Part shown: in pieces, positions 1-9,700 of the stretch
Layout of the letters: each line of letters begins with the position of its first letter
Position numbering within the stretch: position 1 is the stretch's first letter
NCBI RefSeq assembly: GCF_001431625.1
Contig: NZ_LLXT01000154.1
Coordinates: 1-39,073 of the forward strand
Source of the DNA: Stenotrophomonas geniculata ATCC 19374 = JCM 13324
GTDB taxonomy: Bacteria > Pseudomonadota > Gammaproteobacteria > Xanthomonadales > Xanthomonadaceae
Direction: 5' to 3'
Length of the DNA stretch: 39,073 nt
The notes under the pieces: model-generated
Database searches by the model: none
Told to the model about the DNA's origin: nothing
The model's input: only the letters and a program-made list of their open reading frames with translations
Translations under genes and position numbers: made by a program

Positions 1-52
1 ACGGCGTCTCCCGCAACCGGGCCCACCCCGCCGTCCTTCAGGAACCCAGCTT

Positions 53-87
<35 letters not shown>

Positions 88-101
88 CTGGATCGTAGCG
101 G

Positions 102-1430
102 GTGCAGGGCGCAGCCCTGCCGAGCAACCCTATACTTGCCGCCGTGACTGCCTTCCCTGCCCTCGTTCCGCTGGATGCGCCGCTGCTGGTGGGCTACAGC
201 GGTGGTGTCGACTCCACCGTGCTGCTGCACTGGCTGTGGCGCTGCGCCCAGGCTTCCGGCACGGCGCTGCGTGCGGTGCACGTACACCACGGCCTGCAAC
301 CAGCAGCTGACGACTGGGTACGGCATTGCCAGCAGCAGTGCGCGGCACTGGGCGTCGAGCTGGCCGTGCGCCACGTACAGATCGACAAAACCACAGGCCT
401 GGGCCTCGAAGGCGCAGCGCGCGAAGCACGACGTGCAGCGTTCACTGCTGAACTGCGCGAAGGCGAAACACTGGCGCTGGCACAGCACCAGGACGATCAG
501 GCCGAGACCTTCCTGCTCCGCGCGCTGCGCGGCTCCGGTGTCGATGGCCTTGCCGCGATGGCCGATGACAGCCAGCTCGGTACGCACCGCCTGTGGCGTC
601 CCTTGCTGCACGCACCGCGCACCGCACTGCTCGACTATGCCCGGCAACACGCGCTGCGTTGGATCGAGGATCCCAGCAACGCCGAAGACCACGCCGATCG
701 CAACTTCCTGCGCCTGCAGGTACTGCCACTGTTGCGCCAGCGCTGGCCGCACGCCGCCGCCGCGTTGGCCGGCAGCGTCCTGCATTGCCGGCAGACCCGC
801 GAACTGCTGGATGAAGAAGACGCCGAGCTGATCACACACCTGGAAGTCGCTCCACGCGTGCTGTCGCTGCAGTTGCTGCGTCAGGTGTCATCGGGACGCG
901 CCGCGCGCGTGCTGCGCGCCTGGGTGATCGGCCATGGTGCCGCCCCACTGCCGGCCACGGTGCTGCAGCAAGGCCTGGACGAACTGCTGCCGGCCGGCAA
1001 TGATCGCCAGGCGCGGGTGCGCTGGCACGATCATGCCATCCAGCAATGGCGCGAGCATGCCTATCTGCTACCCGCGCAGCTGCCATCGCTGCCCCGCGCG
1101 TGGCAGGCCGAATGGGATGGGCATGCTCCCCTGCCGCTGCCCGATGGCGGCCAGCTGCGGCTGCAGGGCGGCGCCGCCTTCGAGCGCCCGCTGCAGGTCC
1201 GTGCACGCTTGGGCGGAGAGCGCATCCTGCTGCCCGGTCGCCAGCATTCGCACGCATTGAAGGACTGCCTGCAACGCGAACATCTCGCCCCCTGGCGACG
1301 CGCGCAGCTGCCGCTGATCTTTGATGGCCCGCAGTTGCTGGCCGCCGCCGACGTGGTCATCTCCGCGCCACTGCAGGCCTGGTTGCAGGCCCACCAGGCG
1401 CAGCTGCAGTGGCGTCCCGGCGGCTGGTGA
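102..1430 (+). CDS. tilS: tRNA(Ile)-lysidine synthase TilS
   Basis: This enzyme attaches lysine to C34 of the tRNA-Ile with CAU anticodon, using ATP, so that the tRNA reads AUA codons and is charged with isoleucine. The N-terminal PP-loop ATPase motif SGGVDS is at residues 33-38, and a second conserved stretch QHQDDQAETFLLRALRGSG follows. The C-terminal third matches the TilS substrate-binding region (GGERILLPGR, then a hydrophobic C-domain). The frame opens at GTG 102 (442 aa), but GTG 144 (428 aa, beginning MTAFPAL) is a strong alternative: it sits just before the first conserved residues and follows a good -10 hexamer. Neither start has a convincing Shine-Dalgarno. The cytoplasmic assignment is secure; the exact start is not. 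Confidence 0.93.
   Translation: MQGAALPSNPILAAVTAFPALVPLDAPLLVGYSGGVDSTVLLHWLWRCAQASGTALRAVHVHHGLQPAADDWVRHCQQQCAALGVELAVRHVQIDKTTGLGLEGAAREARRAAFTAELREGETLALAQHQDDQAETFLLRALRGSGVDGLAAMADDSQLGTHRLWRPLLHAPRTALLDYARQHALRWIEDPSNAEDHADRNFLRLQVLPLLRQRWPHAAAALAGSVLHCRQTRELLDEEDAELITHLEVAPRVLSLQLLRQVSSGRAARVLRAWVIGHGAAPLPATVLQQGLDELLPAGNDRQARVRWHDHAIQQWREHAYLLPAQLPSLPRAWQAEWDGHAPLPLPDGGQLRLQGGAAFERPLQVRARLGGERILLPGRQHSHALKDCLQREHLAPWRRAQLPLIFDGPQLLAAADVVISAPLQAWLQAHQAQLQWRPGGW
131..136 (+). promoter_or_regulatory. Possible -10 element for tilS
   Basis: TATACT matches five of six bases of the sigma-70 -10 consensus and lies 7 bases before a GTG (144) that is in frame with tilS. If used, transcription would start at or next to that GTG, giving a leaderless mRNA. 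It lies inside the longer reading from the GTG at 102. No clear -35 was found. Confidence 0.3.
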
Positions 1431-1431
1431 A

Positions 1432-1460
1432 TTGACCCCCGCGCGCGGCCCGTCCACACT
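1432..1460 (+). promoter_or_regulatory. Candidate promoter of xseB
   Basis: TTGACC (1432-1437) resembles a -35 box. A 17-base spacer leads to CACACT (1455-1460), a weak -10, which ends 6 bases before the xseB ATG. There is no Shine-Dalgarno, so a leaderless transcript is possible. It lies directly after the tilS stop. Confidence 0.3.
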
Positions 1461-1466
1461 TGCCAC

Positions 1467-1727
1467 ATGGCCAAGAAGTCCCCCGAAAACGCCTCCCCGG
1501 TCGCCCAGTTCGAGCAGTCGCTCGAATCGCTGGAACAGCTGATGGAGCAGATGGAAACCGGCGAGCTGAGCCTGGAAGCCTCGCTCAGTGCTTACGAACG
1601 TGGCGTCGGTCTGTATCGCCAGTGCCAGCAGGCGCTGGAGCAGGCCGAACTGCGCGTGCGCCTGCTCAGCGATCCGGCGCAGCCGGAAGCATCCGAGCCC
1701 TTCGATCCGCCCAACCATGACGGCTGA
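1467..1727 (+). CDS. xseB: Exodeoxyribonuclease VII small subunit
   Basis: XseB is the small subunit of exonuclease VII, which degrades single-stranded DNA to oligonucleotides together with the large subunit XseA (not in this window). The 86-residue length is normal for the family. The core [20 protein letters not shown] and the following [19 protein letters not shown] form the typical two-helix coiled coil. The last 11 bases overlap the start of ispA, an xseB-ispA pairing common in proteobacteria that implies translational coupling. The dxs gene that often follows ispA elsewhere is absent here. Confidence 0.95.
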   Translation: MAKKSPENASPVAQFEQSLESLEQLMEQMETGELSLEASLSAYERGVGLYRQCQQALEQAELRVRLLSDPAQPEASEPFDPPNHDG

Positions 1728-2595
1728 GGTTCTGTTCGCGCGCTGGCGCGACCGTATCGAAAGCCAGCTCGACGCTGCCCTGCCCTCGCCTGCCGAAGCA
1801 CCGCAGCGCCTGCACCAGGCCATGCGCTATTCGGTGCTGGGCGGTGGCAAGCGCATGCGCCCGCTGCTGGTCTACGCCAGTGGCCACCTGTTCGGTGCAC
1901 AGCTGGAAAGCCTGGATGCGGCGGCTATGTCCGTCGAACTCATCCACGCCTACTCGCTGGTGCATGACGACCTGCCGGCGATGGATGACGACGCGCTGCG
2001 CCGTGGCAAGCCGACCACCCACATCGCCTTCGACGAAGCTACCGCGATCCTCGCCGGCGACGCGCTGCAGACCCGTGCCTTCGGCCTGCTGGCCGATGCA
2101 CCGCTGCCGGCCACGCTGCGCGTGGCCTGCCTGCAGACCCTGGCCCACGCCTCCGGCGCGTCCGGCATGTGCGGCGGCCAGGCCCTGGATATCGATGCCA
2201 CCGGCCAGCAGCAGACGCTGGCGGCATTGACCCGCATGCATGCGCTGAAGACCGGCGCCCTGATCCGCGCGGCAGTGCGCATGGGCGCGCTGTGCGGCCA
2301 GGCCCACGAACCGCAGCTGGCCCAGCTGGACAGCTTCGCCGATGCACTCGGCCTGGCCTTCCAGGTACGCGACGACATCCTCGATGTCGAGGCCAGTTCC
2401 GAGCAGCTGGGCAAGACCGCCGGCAAGGACCAGGCGCAGGACAAGAGCACCTTCCCCGCCCTGCTTGGCATGGACGGCGCAAAGGCCCAGCTGCACGAAC
2501 TCGCTGCACGCATGCAGTCGATCCTGGCCGGGTATGGCGAGGAAGCCGATGCGCTGCGTGCGCTGGCGACGCTGGCGGTCGAACGCGATCATTGA
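1717..2595 (+). CDS. ispA: Farnesyl diphosphate synthase (polyprenyl synthetase)
   Basis: This enzyme condenses dimethylallyl/geranyl diphosphate with isopentenyl diphosphate to make farnesyl diphosphate for quinones and the undecaprenyl carrier. Both aspartate-rich metal-binding motifs are present: DDLPAMDDD beginning at residue 84 and DDILD at 219-223. GGGKRMRP in the N-terminal part is the usual substrate-binding loop. The 292-residue length fits bacterial IspA. I place the start at ATG 1717, overlapping xseB; the frame is open further upstream, but that part is only xseB read in another frame. The gene ends just before a strong terminator. Confidence 0.95.
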   Translation: MTAEVLFARWRDRIESQLDAALPSPAEAPQRLHQAMRYSVLGGGKRMRPLLVYASGHLFGAQLESLDAAAMSVELIHAYSLVHDDLPAMDDDALRRGKPTTHIAFDEATAILAGDALQTRAFGLLADAPLPATLRVACLQTLAHASGASGMCGGQALDIDATGQQQTLAALTRMHALKTGALIRAAVRMGALCGQAHEPQLAQLDSFADALGLAFQVRDDILDVEASSEQLGKTAGKDQAQDKSTFPALLGMDGAKAQLHELAARMQSILAGYGEEADALRALATLAVERDH

Positions 2596-2631
2596 TCGCT
2601 CGCCGGGCACCGCCCGTCGCTCCCCACACAT

Positions 2632-2660
2632 GAAAACGCCCGGCAATGCCGGGCGTTTTC
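2632..2660. terminator. Bidirectional intrinsic terminator between ispA and the DUF4870 gene
   Basis: Perfect 13-base arms GAAAACGCCCGGC and GCCGGGCGTTTTC enclose a 3-base loop. The A and T runs at the arm ends allow the hairpin to work on both strands, stopping ispA from the left and the minus-strand DUF4870 gene (stop at 2681) from the right. Confidence 0.9.
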
Positions 2661-2680
2661 AGTTCCGCATGCAGCCGGTA

Positions 2681-3052
2681 TTACTTGATCAGGCGCAGCG
2701 CGAACGGGTAGCGATAGGCTTCGCCGTTGTTGGCCTTGACCGCTGCGATGATGCTGAACACCAGGCTGATGATGCCGACGATCGGGGCCAGGAAGACGCC
2801 GATGATCACGATGGTCAGGATCATGCTGATGACCATGGCGATGGTCAAGGTGATCTGGAAGTTCAGGGCTTCCTTGGCCTGGTCGGTCACGAAAGCCTTG
2901 CCAGCATCGTCCTTGTTGATCAGCCAGATGATCAGTGCGCCGATGAAGCCGGTGAAGATGCCCAGCAGGTGGGCAGCCAGGGCCATGGTGCGCTGGTCGG
3001 CCGGCACGTCGGTGGTGGCCGGCGGCGGCGGGACGTTATCGAATTCGCTCAC
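2681..3052 (-). CDS. DUF4870 domain small membrane protein
   Basis: A 123-residue protein of the DUF4870 (Tic20-like) family. After a short proline-rich N-terminus there are about three hydrophobic segments: one around LAAHLLGIFTGFIGALIIWL, and two in the long hydrophobic stretch after the conserved polar loop DQAKEALNFQ, which is the family hallmark. Function is unknown. I choose the GTG at 3052: an AAGGAG-type Shine-Dalgarno (about 3059-3067) stands 7 bases upstream. The longer reading from 3097 would place that ribosome site inside the gene. It follows pmbA on the same strand after an 87-base gap containing small inverted repeats. Confidence 0.85.
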   Translation of the reverse strand: MSEFDNVPPPPATTDVPADQRTMALAAHLLGIFTGFIGALIIWLINKDDAGKAFVTDQAKEALNFQITLTIAMVISMILTIVIIGVFLAPIVGIISLVFSIIAAVKANNGEAYRYPFALRLIK

Positions 3053-3058
3053 GACAAA

Positions 3059-3067
3059 ACTCCTTTT
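3059..3067 (-). promoter_or_regulatory. Ribosome binding site fixing the DUF4870 start
   Basis: On the minus strand this reads AAAAGGAGT, with GGAG seven bases before GTG 3052. It is one of the better Shine-Dalgarno sequences in the window and argues against starts farther upstream. Confidence 0.7.
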
Positions 3068-3139
3068 CATTGGGTGGTCTTGACCCACCAGCACCAAGCT
3101 GGTTGCGTCAGGCGGGCATAGCTTACGCCATCGACGCCA

Positions 3140-4507
3140 TCAATCATTACCGGCGATGGTCATCCGCCCCAGCAGGATCGAACCGGTCCGGATGTGCGAG
3201 CGCGGGTCCACGTCGCTGCCGACCGCTTCGATGCTGCTGAACATCTCGCGCAGGTTGCCGGCGATGGTGATGCCATCCACCGGGTACTGGATCTCGCCAT
3301 TCTCGACGCGGAAGCCGCCGGCACCGCGCGAGTAGTCGCCGGTCACCCCGTTCACGCCCTGCCCCATCAGCTCGGTCACCAGCAGGCCATCGCCCATCTG
3401 GCGGGCGATCTCATGCAGGGAGCCCGCGTTGGCGGCCAGTTGCAGGTTGTGCACGCCACCGGCATTGGCGGTGGTCTGCAGGCCCAGCTTGCGCGCCGAG
3501 TAGCTGCCCAGCACATAGCGCTGCAGCACGCCGTCACGGACCAGGGCCGAAGCACGGGTGGCCACGCCGTCACCGTCGAAGGCGGCCGAGCGCAGGCCAC
3601 GGCGCAGGTGGGGCAGTTCCTCGATCTGCATCCAGTCCGGGAACAGCTGCTGGCCAACACTGTCCAGCAGGAAGCTGGCCTGGCGGTACAGGGCACCGCC
3701 GGACACCGCCGACAGCAGGTGACCGACCAGGCTGCGCGCGACTTCCGGGGCGAACAGCACCGGCATGCTGCCGGTGGCCATCGAGCGAGGCTGCAGGCGG
3801 GCGACGGTACGCTCGGCGGCACGACGACCGACCAGGCCCACCTCCTCCAGGTCCTCGCGGGCCAGCGCGCTGGTGTACCAGCCATCGCGCTGCATGCCAT
3901 CGCCCTGGCCGGCGATCAGCGCACAGCCCACCGAATGATGGGTGCCACGCTCACGGCCGAAAAAGCCATGCGAATTGGCGTACACCGACAGGCTCTGCAT
4001 GCTCGACACCGAGGCGCCGTCGGAGTTACGGATCTGCGCATCGGCCTCACGACCTGCGTTCTCGCAGGCCAGGGCCAGGTCCACCGCCTCGTCGGCCTGC
4101 AGTGCCCAGGGATGCCAGCTGTCCAGGTCGGGGAAGTCGGTCGCCATCAGCGCCGCCTCGGCCAGGCCGGCGGCCGGGTCGTCCTCGGTATGGCGGGCGA
4201 TCGCGCAGGCCTGCTCGACCGTGGCGGTGAGGCTGGCCTCGTTCAGGTCGCCGGTGCTGGCGCTGCCCTTGCGTTGGCCGAAATAGACGGTGACGGCGAT
4301 ACCGCGGTCGCGGGTGGACTGCACGGTCTCAACCTCGCCAAGGCGGACATTGACCTCCAGGCCACGGTCCTCGCTGCAGCTGACCTCGGCCTGGCTGGCG
4401 CCCAGCGCCCGGGCACGGTCGAGCAGCTGCTGGGAAAGGTCGGCCAGCCGTTCCAGCCGGGCCGGGCTGTCGTCGCCGACAGCGACTTCAGGGGCGATCA
4501 CGTTCAA
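3140..4507 (-). CDS. pmbA: Metalloprotease TldE/PmbA
   Basis: PmbA (TldE) is the non-catalytic partner of TldD; together they form a heteromeric protease that degrades unfolded peptides and matures peptide antibiotics such as microcin B17 in E. coli. The 455-residue product has the family's layout, including the early SEDRGLEVNVRLGEVETV strand region, the central repeat-like domain and the C-terminal GVTGDYSRGAGGFRVENGE block. It lacks the HExxxH metal motif seen in TldD, as expected. The start codon is TTG at 4507, with AGGA about 8 bases upstream; GTG at 4501 is an alternative. tldD lies on the same strand on the far side of darP, so the two subunits are not co-transcribed. Confidence 0.93.
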   Translation of the reverse strand: MNVIAPEVAVGDDSPARLERLADLSQQLLDRARALGASQAEVSCSEDRGLEVNVRLGEVETVQSTRDRGIAVTVYFGQRKGSASTGDLNEASLTATVEQACAIARHTEDDPAAGLAEAALMATDFPDLDSWHPWALQADEAVDLALACENAGREADAQIRNSDGASVSSMQSLSVYANSHGFFGRERGTHHSVGCALIAGQGDGMQRDGWYTSALAREDLEEVGLVGRRAAERTVARLQPRSMATGSMPVLFAPEVARSLVGHLLSAVSGGALYRQASFLLDSVGQQLFPDWMQIEELPHLRRGLRSAAFDGDGVATRASALVRDGVLQRYVLGSYSARKLGLQTTANAGGVHNLQLAANAGSLHEIARQMGDGLLVTELMGQGVNGVTGDYSRGAGGFRVENGEIQYPVDGITIAGNLREMFSSIEAVGSDVDPRSHIRTGSILLGRMTIAGND

Positions 4508-4529
4508 TGCTTTATCCTGTACGGGTTGG

Positions 4530-4558
4530 GCCCGGCATCACGCCGGGCGACTTTTTTT
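4530..4558 (+). terminator. Terminator-like hairpin in the darP leader (possible attenuator)
   Basis: Arms GCCCGGC (4530-4536) and GCCGGGC (4542-4548) enclose a 5-base loop and are followed by GAC and seven T residues (4552-4558). It has the form of an intrinsic terminator on the plus strand, but the only annotated plus-strand gene it could affect is darP, whose ATG is 17 bases beyond it. It also lies in the untranslated region upstream of pmbA on the other strand. Confidence 0.7.
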
Positions 4559-4575
4559 GAGATCAGGTAGGAACG

Positions 4576-5163
4576 ATGCGCGGACGCGACGAAGAAACCG
4601 GTGAATTCCACGACAAGAGCCGCAGCCAGAACCGGCGCGATGCGCTCGACGTCCTGGCCCTGGGCGAGAAGCTGGTGTCGTTGACCCCGGCCCAGCTGGC
4701 GCGCCTGCCGATTCCGGAAGACCTGCTGCCGCATATCGCCGAGTGCAAGCGCATCACCGCCCACATCGCCCACAAGCGCCAGCTGGCGTTCCTGGCCAAG
4801 CACATGCGCCGCGAAGAAGACGCCACGCTGGATGCGATCCGCGATGCGCTGGACGCCAACAGCGAAACCGGCCGCCGCGAAGTGGCGATGATGCACCGCG
4901 CGGAAGACTGGCGCGAGCGCCTGCTGGCCGAGGGTGACAAGGCACTGGCGGCACTGCTGGACGACTACCCGCAGGCCGACCGCCAGCAGCTGCGCACGCT
5001 GGTGCGCAATGCCCAGGCCGAGAAGGCGAAGAACAAGCCGCCGCGCGCCTACCGCGAAATTTTCCAGGTGCTGCGCGCCCTGATGCTGCCGGCCGCGTTG
5101 GGCCTGAAGGCCAGCGCCGAAGACGCCGACCCCATTGAAACCGACGAAGCCGACGAGGACTGA
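4576..5163 (+). CDS. darP: Ribosome biogenesis factor DarP (YjgA, DUF615)
   Basis: DarP/YjgA is a small, highly charged factor that associates with late 50S ribosomal precursors and helps 23S maturation. The 195-residue product shows the DUF615 features: [20 protein letters not shown] near residue 15, then [20 protein letters not shown], and a long charged helical middle. It is transcribed divergently from pmbA, as yjgA and pmbA are in E. coli. AGGTAGGA stands just before the ATG and serves as ribosome site. The acidic C-terminus [14 protein letters not shown] is a low-complexity tail. The leader carries the terminator-like hairpin described separately. Confidence 0.92.
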   Translation: MRGRDEETGEFHDKSRSQNRRDALDVLALGEKLVSLTPAQLARLPIPEDLLPHIAECKRITAHIAHKRQLAFLAKHMRREEDATLDAIRDALDANSETGRREVAMMHRAEDWRERLLAEGDKALAALLDDYPQADRQQLRTLVRNAQAEKAKNKPPRAYREIFQVLRALMLPAALGLKASAEDADPIETDEADED

Positions 5164-5204
5164 GTCCTCGCCGGCAGGGGCGGTGGCACTGGCCATCGCC
5201 CGGC

Positions 5205-6650
5205 TCAGGCCTGGGTACCGCCGACGGTGATGCCCTCGATCAGCAACGAGGGCTGGCCGACACCCACCGGCACGCTCTGCCCGTCCTTGCCGCAGATGCC
5301 CACGCCCTCGTCCAGGGCCAGGTCGTTGCCGACCATGCGCACCTTCTGCATGGTTTCCGGACCGTTGCCGATCAGGGTCGCGCCCTTCACCGGCGTGGTG
5401 ATGCGGCCGTCCTCGATCAGGTAGGCCTCGGTGGCCGAGAACACGTACTTGCCACTGGTGATGTCGACCTGGCCGCCGCCGAAGTTGACCGCGTACAGGC
5501 CCTTCTTCACCGAACGGATCATCTCCTGCGGGTCATGCTGGCCGGCGCGCATGTAGGTGTTGGTCATGCGCGGCATGGTCATGTGCGCGAACGATTCGCG
5601 GCGACCATTGCCGGTCGGCGCCACGCCCATCAGGCGCGCGTTGAGGCTGTCCTGCATGTAGCCGACCAGGATGCCGTCCTCGATCAGCGTGGTGCACTGG
5701 CTGGGATGACCCTCGTCGTCGATGTTCAACGAACCACGGCGTCCATCCAGCGTGCCGTCATCGACGATCGTCACGCCCGGGGCGGCAACGCGCTCGCCGA
5801 TGCGCCCCGCGTAGACGCTGGTGCCCTTGCGGTTGAAGTCGCCCTCCAGGCCATGGCCGACCGCTTCATGCAGCAGCACACCGGGCCAGCCCGGGCCCAG
5901 CACCACCGGCATCACGCCGGCCGGTGCCGGTACCGCTTCAAGATTCACCAGCGCCTGGCGCAGCGCCTCACGGGCGAAGGCTTCCGGGCGGCCGTCGGCG
6001 AACAGCTCCTCATAGCCATAGCGACCACCGCCACCGGCATAGCCGGACTCGCGACGGCCGTTGTGCTCGACGATCACCTGCACGTTCAGGCGCACCAGCG
6101 GGCGCACGTCGGCGCCCAGCACGCCGTCGCTGCGGGCGATCAGCACCGTATCGACGCCGCCGGACAGGCTGACCATCACCTGCTTCACGCGCGGGTCGGC
6201 AGCACGCAGGTAGCCGTCCAGGCGCTTGAGCACCTCGACCTTGGCCTCGTTGCCGACGCCATCAATCGGGTCCAGCGCCGGGTACAGCGCGCGCGCGTTG
6301 CCGCGCAGCAGCGAGCGCCCGGTCTGGGCACCACCTTCACGCGAGATCGCGCGCGCCGACTGCGCCGCCACCCGCAGCGCATCGGCATGGATGTCGTCGG
6401 AGTAGGCGAAACCGGTCTTCTCGCCGGAAATCGCCCGCACGCCCACGCCCTGCTCGATGGAATGCGCGCCGTCCTTGACGATGCCGTCTTCCACGCTCCA
6501 GCTCTCGCGGCGGGCGTGCTGGAAGTAAAGGTCACCAAAGTCCACACCGGGGCCGAGCAGCTGCCCGAAGGTGTGCTCCAGGCCAGCGGTATCCAGGCCA
6601 CCAGGGCGCAGCAGGCGGTCTTGGGCAAGCGTCAGGGCGATATCAGTCAT
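5205..6650 (-). CDS. tldD: Metalloprotease TldD
   Basis: TldD is the catalytic, zinc-dependent subunit of the TldD/TldE protease. The metal motif HEAVGH is at residues 261-266, and the C-terminal region contains the family's [19 protein letters not shown] and [20 protein letters not shown] blocks. From ATG 6650 the product is 481 residues, the same as E. coli TldD; the frame is open to 6686 but the extra N-terminus is basic and proline-rich with no family similarity. GAGAA upstream is a weak ribosome site. It is the last gene of the maf-rng-yhdP-tldD block, with a 60-base gap after yhdP, and converges with darP. Confidence 0.95.
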   Translation of the reverse strand: MTDIALTLAQDRLLRPGGLDTAGLEHTFGQLLGPGVDFGDLYFQHARRESWSVEDGIVKDGAHSIEQGVGVRAISGEKTGFAYSDDIHADALRVAAQSARAISREGGAQTGRSLLRGNARALYPALDPIDGVGNEAKVEVLKRLDGYLRAADPRVKQVMVSLSGGVDTVLIARSDGVLGADVRPLVRLNVQVIVEHNGRRESGYAGGGGRYGYEELFADGRPEAFAREALRQALVNLEAVPAPAGVMPVVLGPGWPGVLLHEAVGHGLEGDFNRKGTSVYAGRIGERVAAPGVTIVDDGTLDGRRGSLNIDDEGHPSQCTTLIEDGILVGYMQDSLNARLMGVAPTGNGRRESFAHMTMPRMTNTYMRAGQHDPQEMIRSVKKGLYAVNFGGGQVDITSGKYVFSATEAYLIEDGRITTPVKGATLIGNGPETMQKVRMVGNDLALDEGVGICGKDGQSVPVGVGQPSLLIEGITVGGTQA

Positions 6651-6710
6651 GGTTCTCGATCTGGGGATGCGGGGGCGCTCAGGCAAGCCCCGTGAACAGG
6701 AAAGCCGCGC

Positions 6711-9700
6711 TCAACGCGCGCGCGGCAGGCCGGTGACGGTCGGCGGAATGGCCGGTGCCGGTGCCGGAGCCTTCTCGCGGCTGCGCTCGATCACTTCCAC
6801 CTTCGGTTCCTTCCATGGACCGGTCACCTTGTAGGTACGGGCGCCAATCTCGCCCAGTGGTTTGGACAATACCGCATTGGTAGCCGCGCCCAGCGCCGCC
6901 CCCACCGGGCCACCGGCCACCGCCCCCACCACGGTCAGCAGATTGCCTGCGCGCGGGTTGACGTCGATGGTCTGGTCGAACTGCTGGTTGCGCAGGTCGG
7001 CCTGGCCGCGGATGGTGATGTTGGCTGCCGGGCCTTCGATCAGCACCTTGTCTGTGCGCGCCATGCCCTGGCCGAACTGCATGCTGCCGTCGATCTGGTT
7101 GAACGCGAAGCCCTTGGAGAAGAAGTCGCGGAAGTCGAACATCAGGCGCCGCGGCAGCTGGGTCACGCTGAGCAGGCCCAGCACGCGGCCGGCGCCCGGC
7201 TCCAGCTCCAGCAGCTGGCCGTTGCGTGCGTGCAGGTCCAGGCGGCCCTGCAGGTTGCCCAGCTGGAAGTCCGACGGCCCCCCACTCCACGTGGCCTGCA
7301 GCTGCGCCTGGCCGGAGCCGCCACGCAGCTGGCCGCCGTAGTCGAGGTTCTGCATCAGTCCGCCCAGATCCTCGCTGCGCACCTGAGCGGTCAGCTCGGT
7401 GCGGGCACCACCGCTGCGGCCCAGCCAGCGACCACTGATGTCGATCTCCTGGTCGGGCGCACGGAAGCGCAGCTCATCCACGTTCAGGCCATTGGCCAGC
7501 GGCCGCGTACGCAGCACCGCCTGGCCCAGCACCACTTTGCCGAACTTCAGGTCGGCGATGTCCAGCGCGAACGGCGGCAGCTTGGCCGGGTCCATGTCGT
7601 TGGCGCCTGCCTGTACCCGTGCCGGTGCGGCCGGTACATCTGGAGCCGCCGGCAATGACTGCCAGTGCACGCGGTCGAGCTGGCCACTGATGGTGCCGCC
7701 GTCTGCATTGGGGACGGTCAGGCGCCCGGCCAGCGACGGGCCGTCCAGGCGTACATCCAGTGCCTGCGCTCCCGGGCGCAGCTGCAACCGGGTCTGCTCG
7801 AACACACCACCGACCAGCATCAGCTTGCCGACCTGCACATCCACCGCACGCAGCGGCATGCCGTCATCGTCGTTGCCACTACGGGCCAGGCCGATCCACT
7901 CCAGCGCATCCAGGGTCGGGCTGCGGCCATTCACGGACAGTCCGCTCGGTGGCGGCTCGCGATCGGCATGGTCGCTGCCCAGCGTCACCTGCACACCCGT
8001 CTGGTTGTTGTGGCTGCGCGCAGCCAGCGCCAGGCGCTGGCCGAACGACACGTCGATGCGGCCGGCCCCCATCGGCAGCTGTGCAGCCACGGTGGTCGCC
8101 AACGGCTCGGCAGCCGGTTTGTCCAGCGGCGCCGGCAGGTCCAGCCGGGTCCCGACCAGATCGGAGCTCAACCGCAGCTCGCTGGGCGGCGCAGGCGCCC
8201 CCGGAGCGACCTTGGGCAGATTGACCGCGATGGTCCACGGCGAGGTGCCGGCGATGTAGGGCTTCAGCCACGCCATTTCCGGCGCGCGGTCGATCAGCAC
8301 GCCAGCATCGAGGTTGGCCGACAACTGCGATTCAAAGGCCAGCTTGCTGTCGTGCACGTAGCCACCGGCACGCAGGCTCAGACGACCGTCCTGGCCGAGG
8401 TGGCGCACCGCCAGTTCCTCGGCGCCGAAACCGCCGTTGCTGTAGCGCGCCTGCCCGTGCATGTTGTCAAAGGTGAGCTGGAAGCGCTTGTCGACCAGCT
8501 TCACGCCGGCCAGATCGACCGTTCCCTGCAGGTGGCCGCCACCTTCATCGTGGTGCAGCGGCTGCAGCAGATCGAAGGTCACATGCGCCGGGCCCGCAGC
8601 GGTGAGGTTGTCCAGGGTGTCGCCATAATCCTTGTGCAGCGGGCTCTGCCGCAGCATGGCCAGCAGCCTGCCGGCCTCGCTCTGCGCATCGGCACGCACG
8701 TACAGCGGCTGCTGCCCGAAATCCTGGATGCCCGCCTCGAATTTCTGCACCGCCACGCCGGCCAGATCGCCGCGGCCGTGCATGTCGAAGCCGGGGCCGA
8801 TGAAGGCGATATCGGCATCGACCTGGCGCATCAACGGCCAGTCGTGCTGGAAGCGGATGTCACCATTGGTGATATGGCCGGTCGCCTCGAAGCGGCCATC
8901 GTTGTTGTCGAACGGCCAGTCGTCCAGGTCGCCACTGACCAGGCCGATGCCGTTGCGCACCTGCCCACCGGCCAGCGCCATGTCCAGCCAGTCGGTGGCG
9001 CCCTTGCTCATCTTGGAGTGGATCCAGAAGCGCTTGGCCGCGGTCATCGGCACGTCGTCCAGCTTGGCCGCCAGCTGCAGCCACGGCCGCGTACCGTCGC
9101 CCTGGAACCAGACACCACCGCGCACGTCCGCCGCGTAATCGGTGCCTTCCACGCGCATCGCTGCCGTGCCGATGCGCCAGCCACCGCCTTCATCGCGCCA
9201 GCCCACCACCTGGCCCGCCAGGTGCAGATCGTGGCGCACGCCGAAACCGGTCGGCCAATCGAACTGCAGCTGGCGTTGCGGCTGCAGCTGCAGGCTGAAG
9301 CCATCCGCGTCGCCTTCGAAGCGCCCGCCCAGGCCGCGCAGGCCGGGCGAATTGCCCACGCTGGCGAAGCCCAGCGACTGCAGTTCGCCCTGCGCCCACA
9401 GCGGGCCATCACGTTCGCCCGCCAGCTGCAGCTCGCGCACGTCCAGCTGCGGCCTGGACAGGAACAGCCAGCGACGCAGGCCGGGTTCAAGACGATCGCT
9501 CAGGGCCAGCGCACGCAGCGCGATGCCGGCCTGCACTTCGCCAGAACTGACCCGCAGCTGCTTGCCGAGCTGCAGCTGCAGGCCATCGAGCTGCTGCTCG
9601 CCTTCTTCGGTTTTCAGGCGCAGGCGCGGCACCTGCAATGCCCAGCCATCGGCCTGGCGCTGCCAGCGCAGGCGTGCCTGCAACCGCTGCAGCTGCAGCT

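Noticed and set aside
3194..4570. Long plus-strand open frame (458 codons)
   Set aside because: It is antisense to pmbA; its histidine/glutamine/alanine-rich product is typical of a shadow frame in high-GC DNA.
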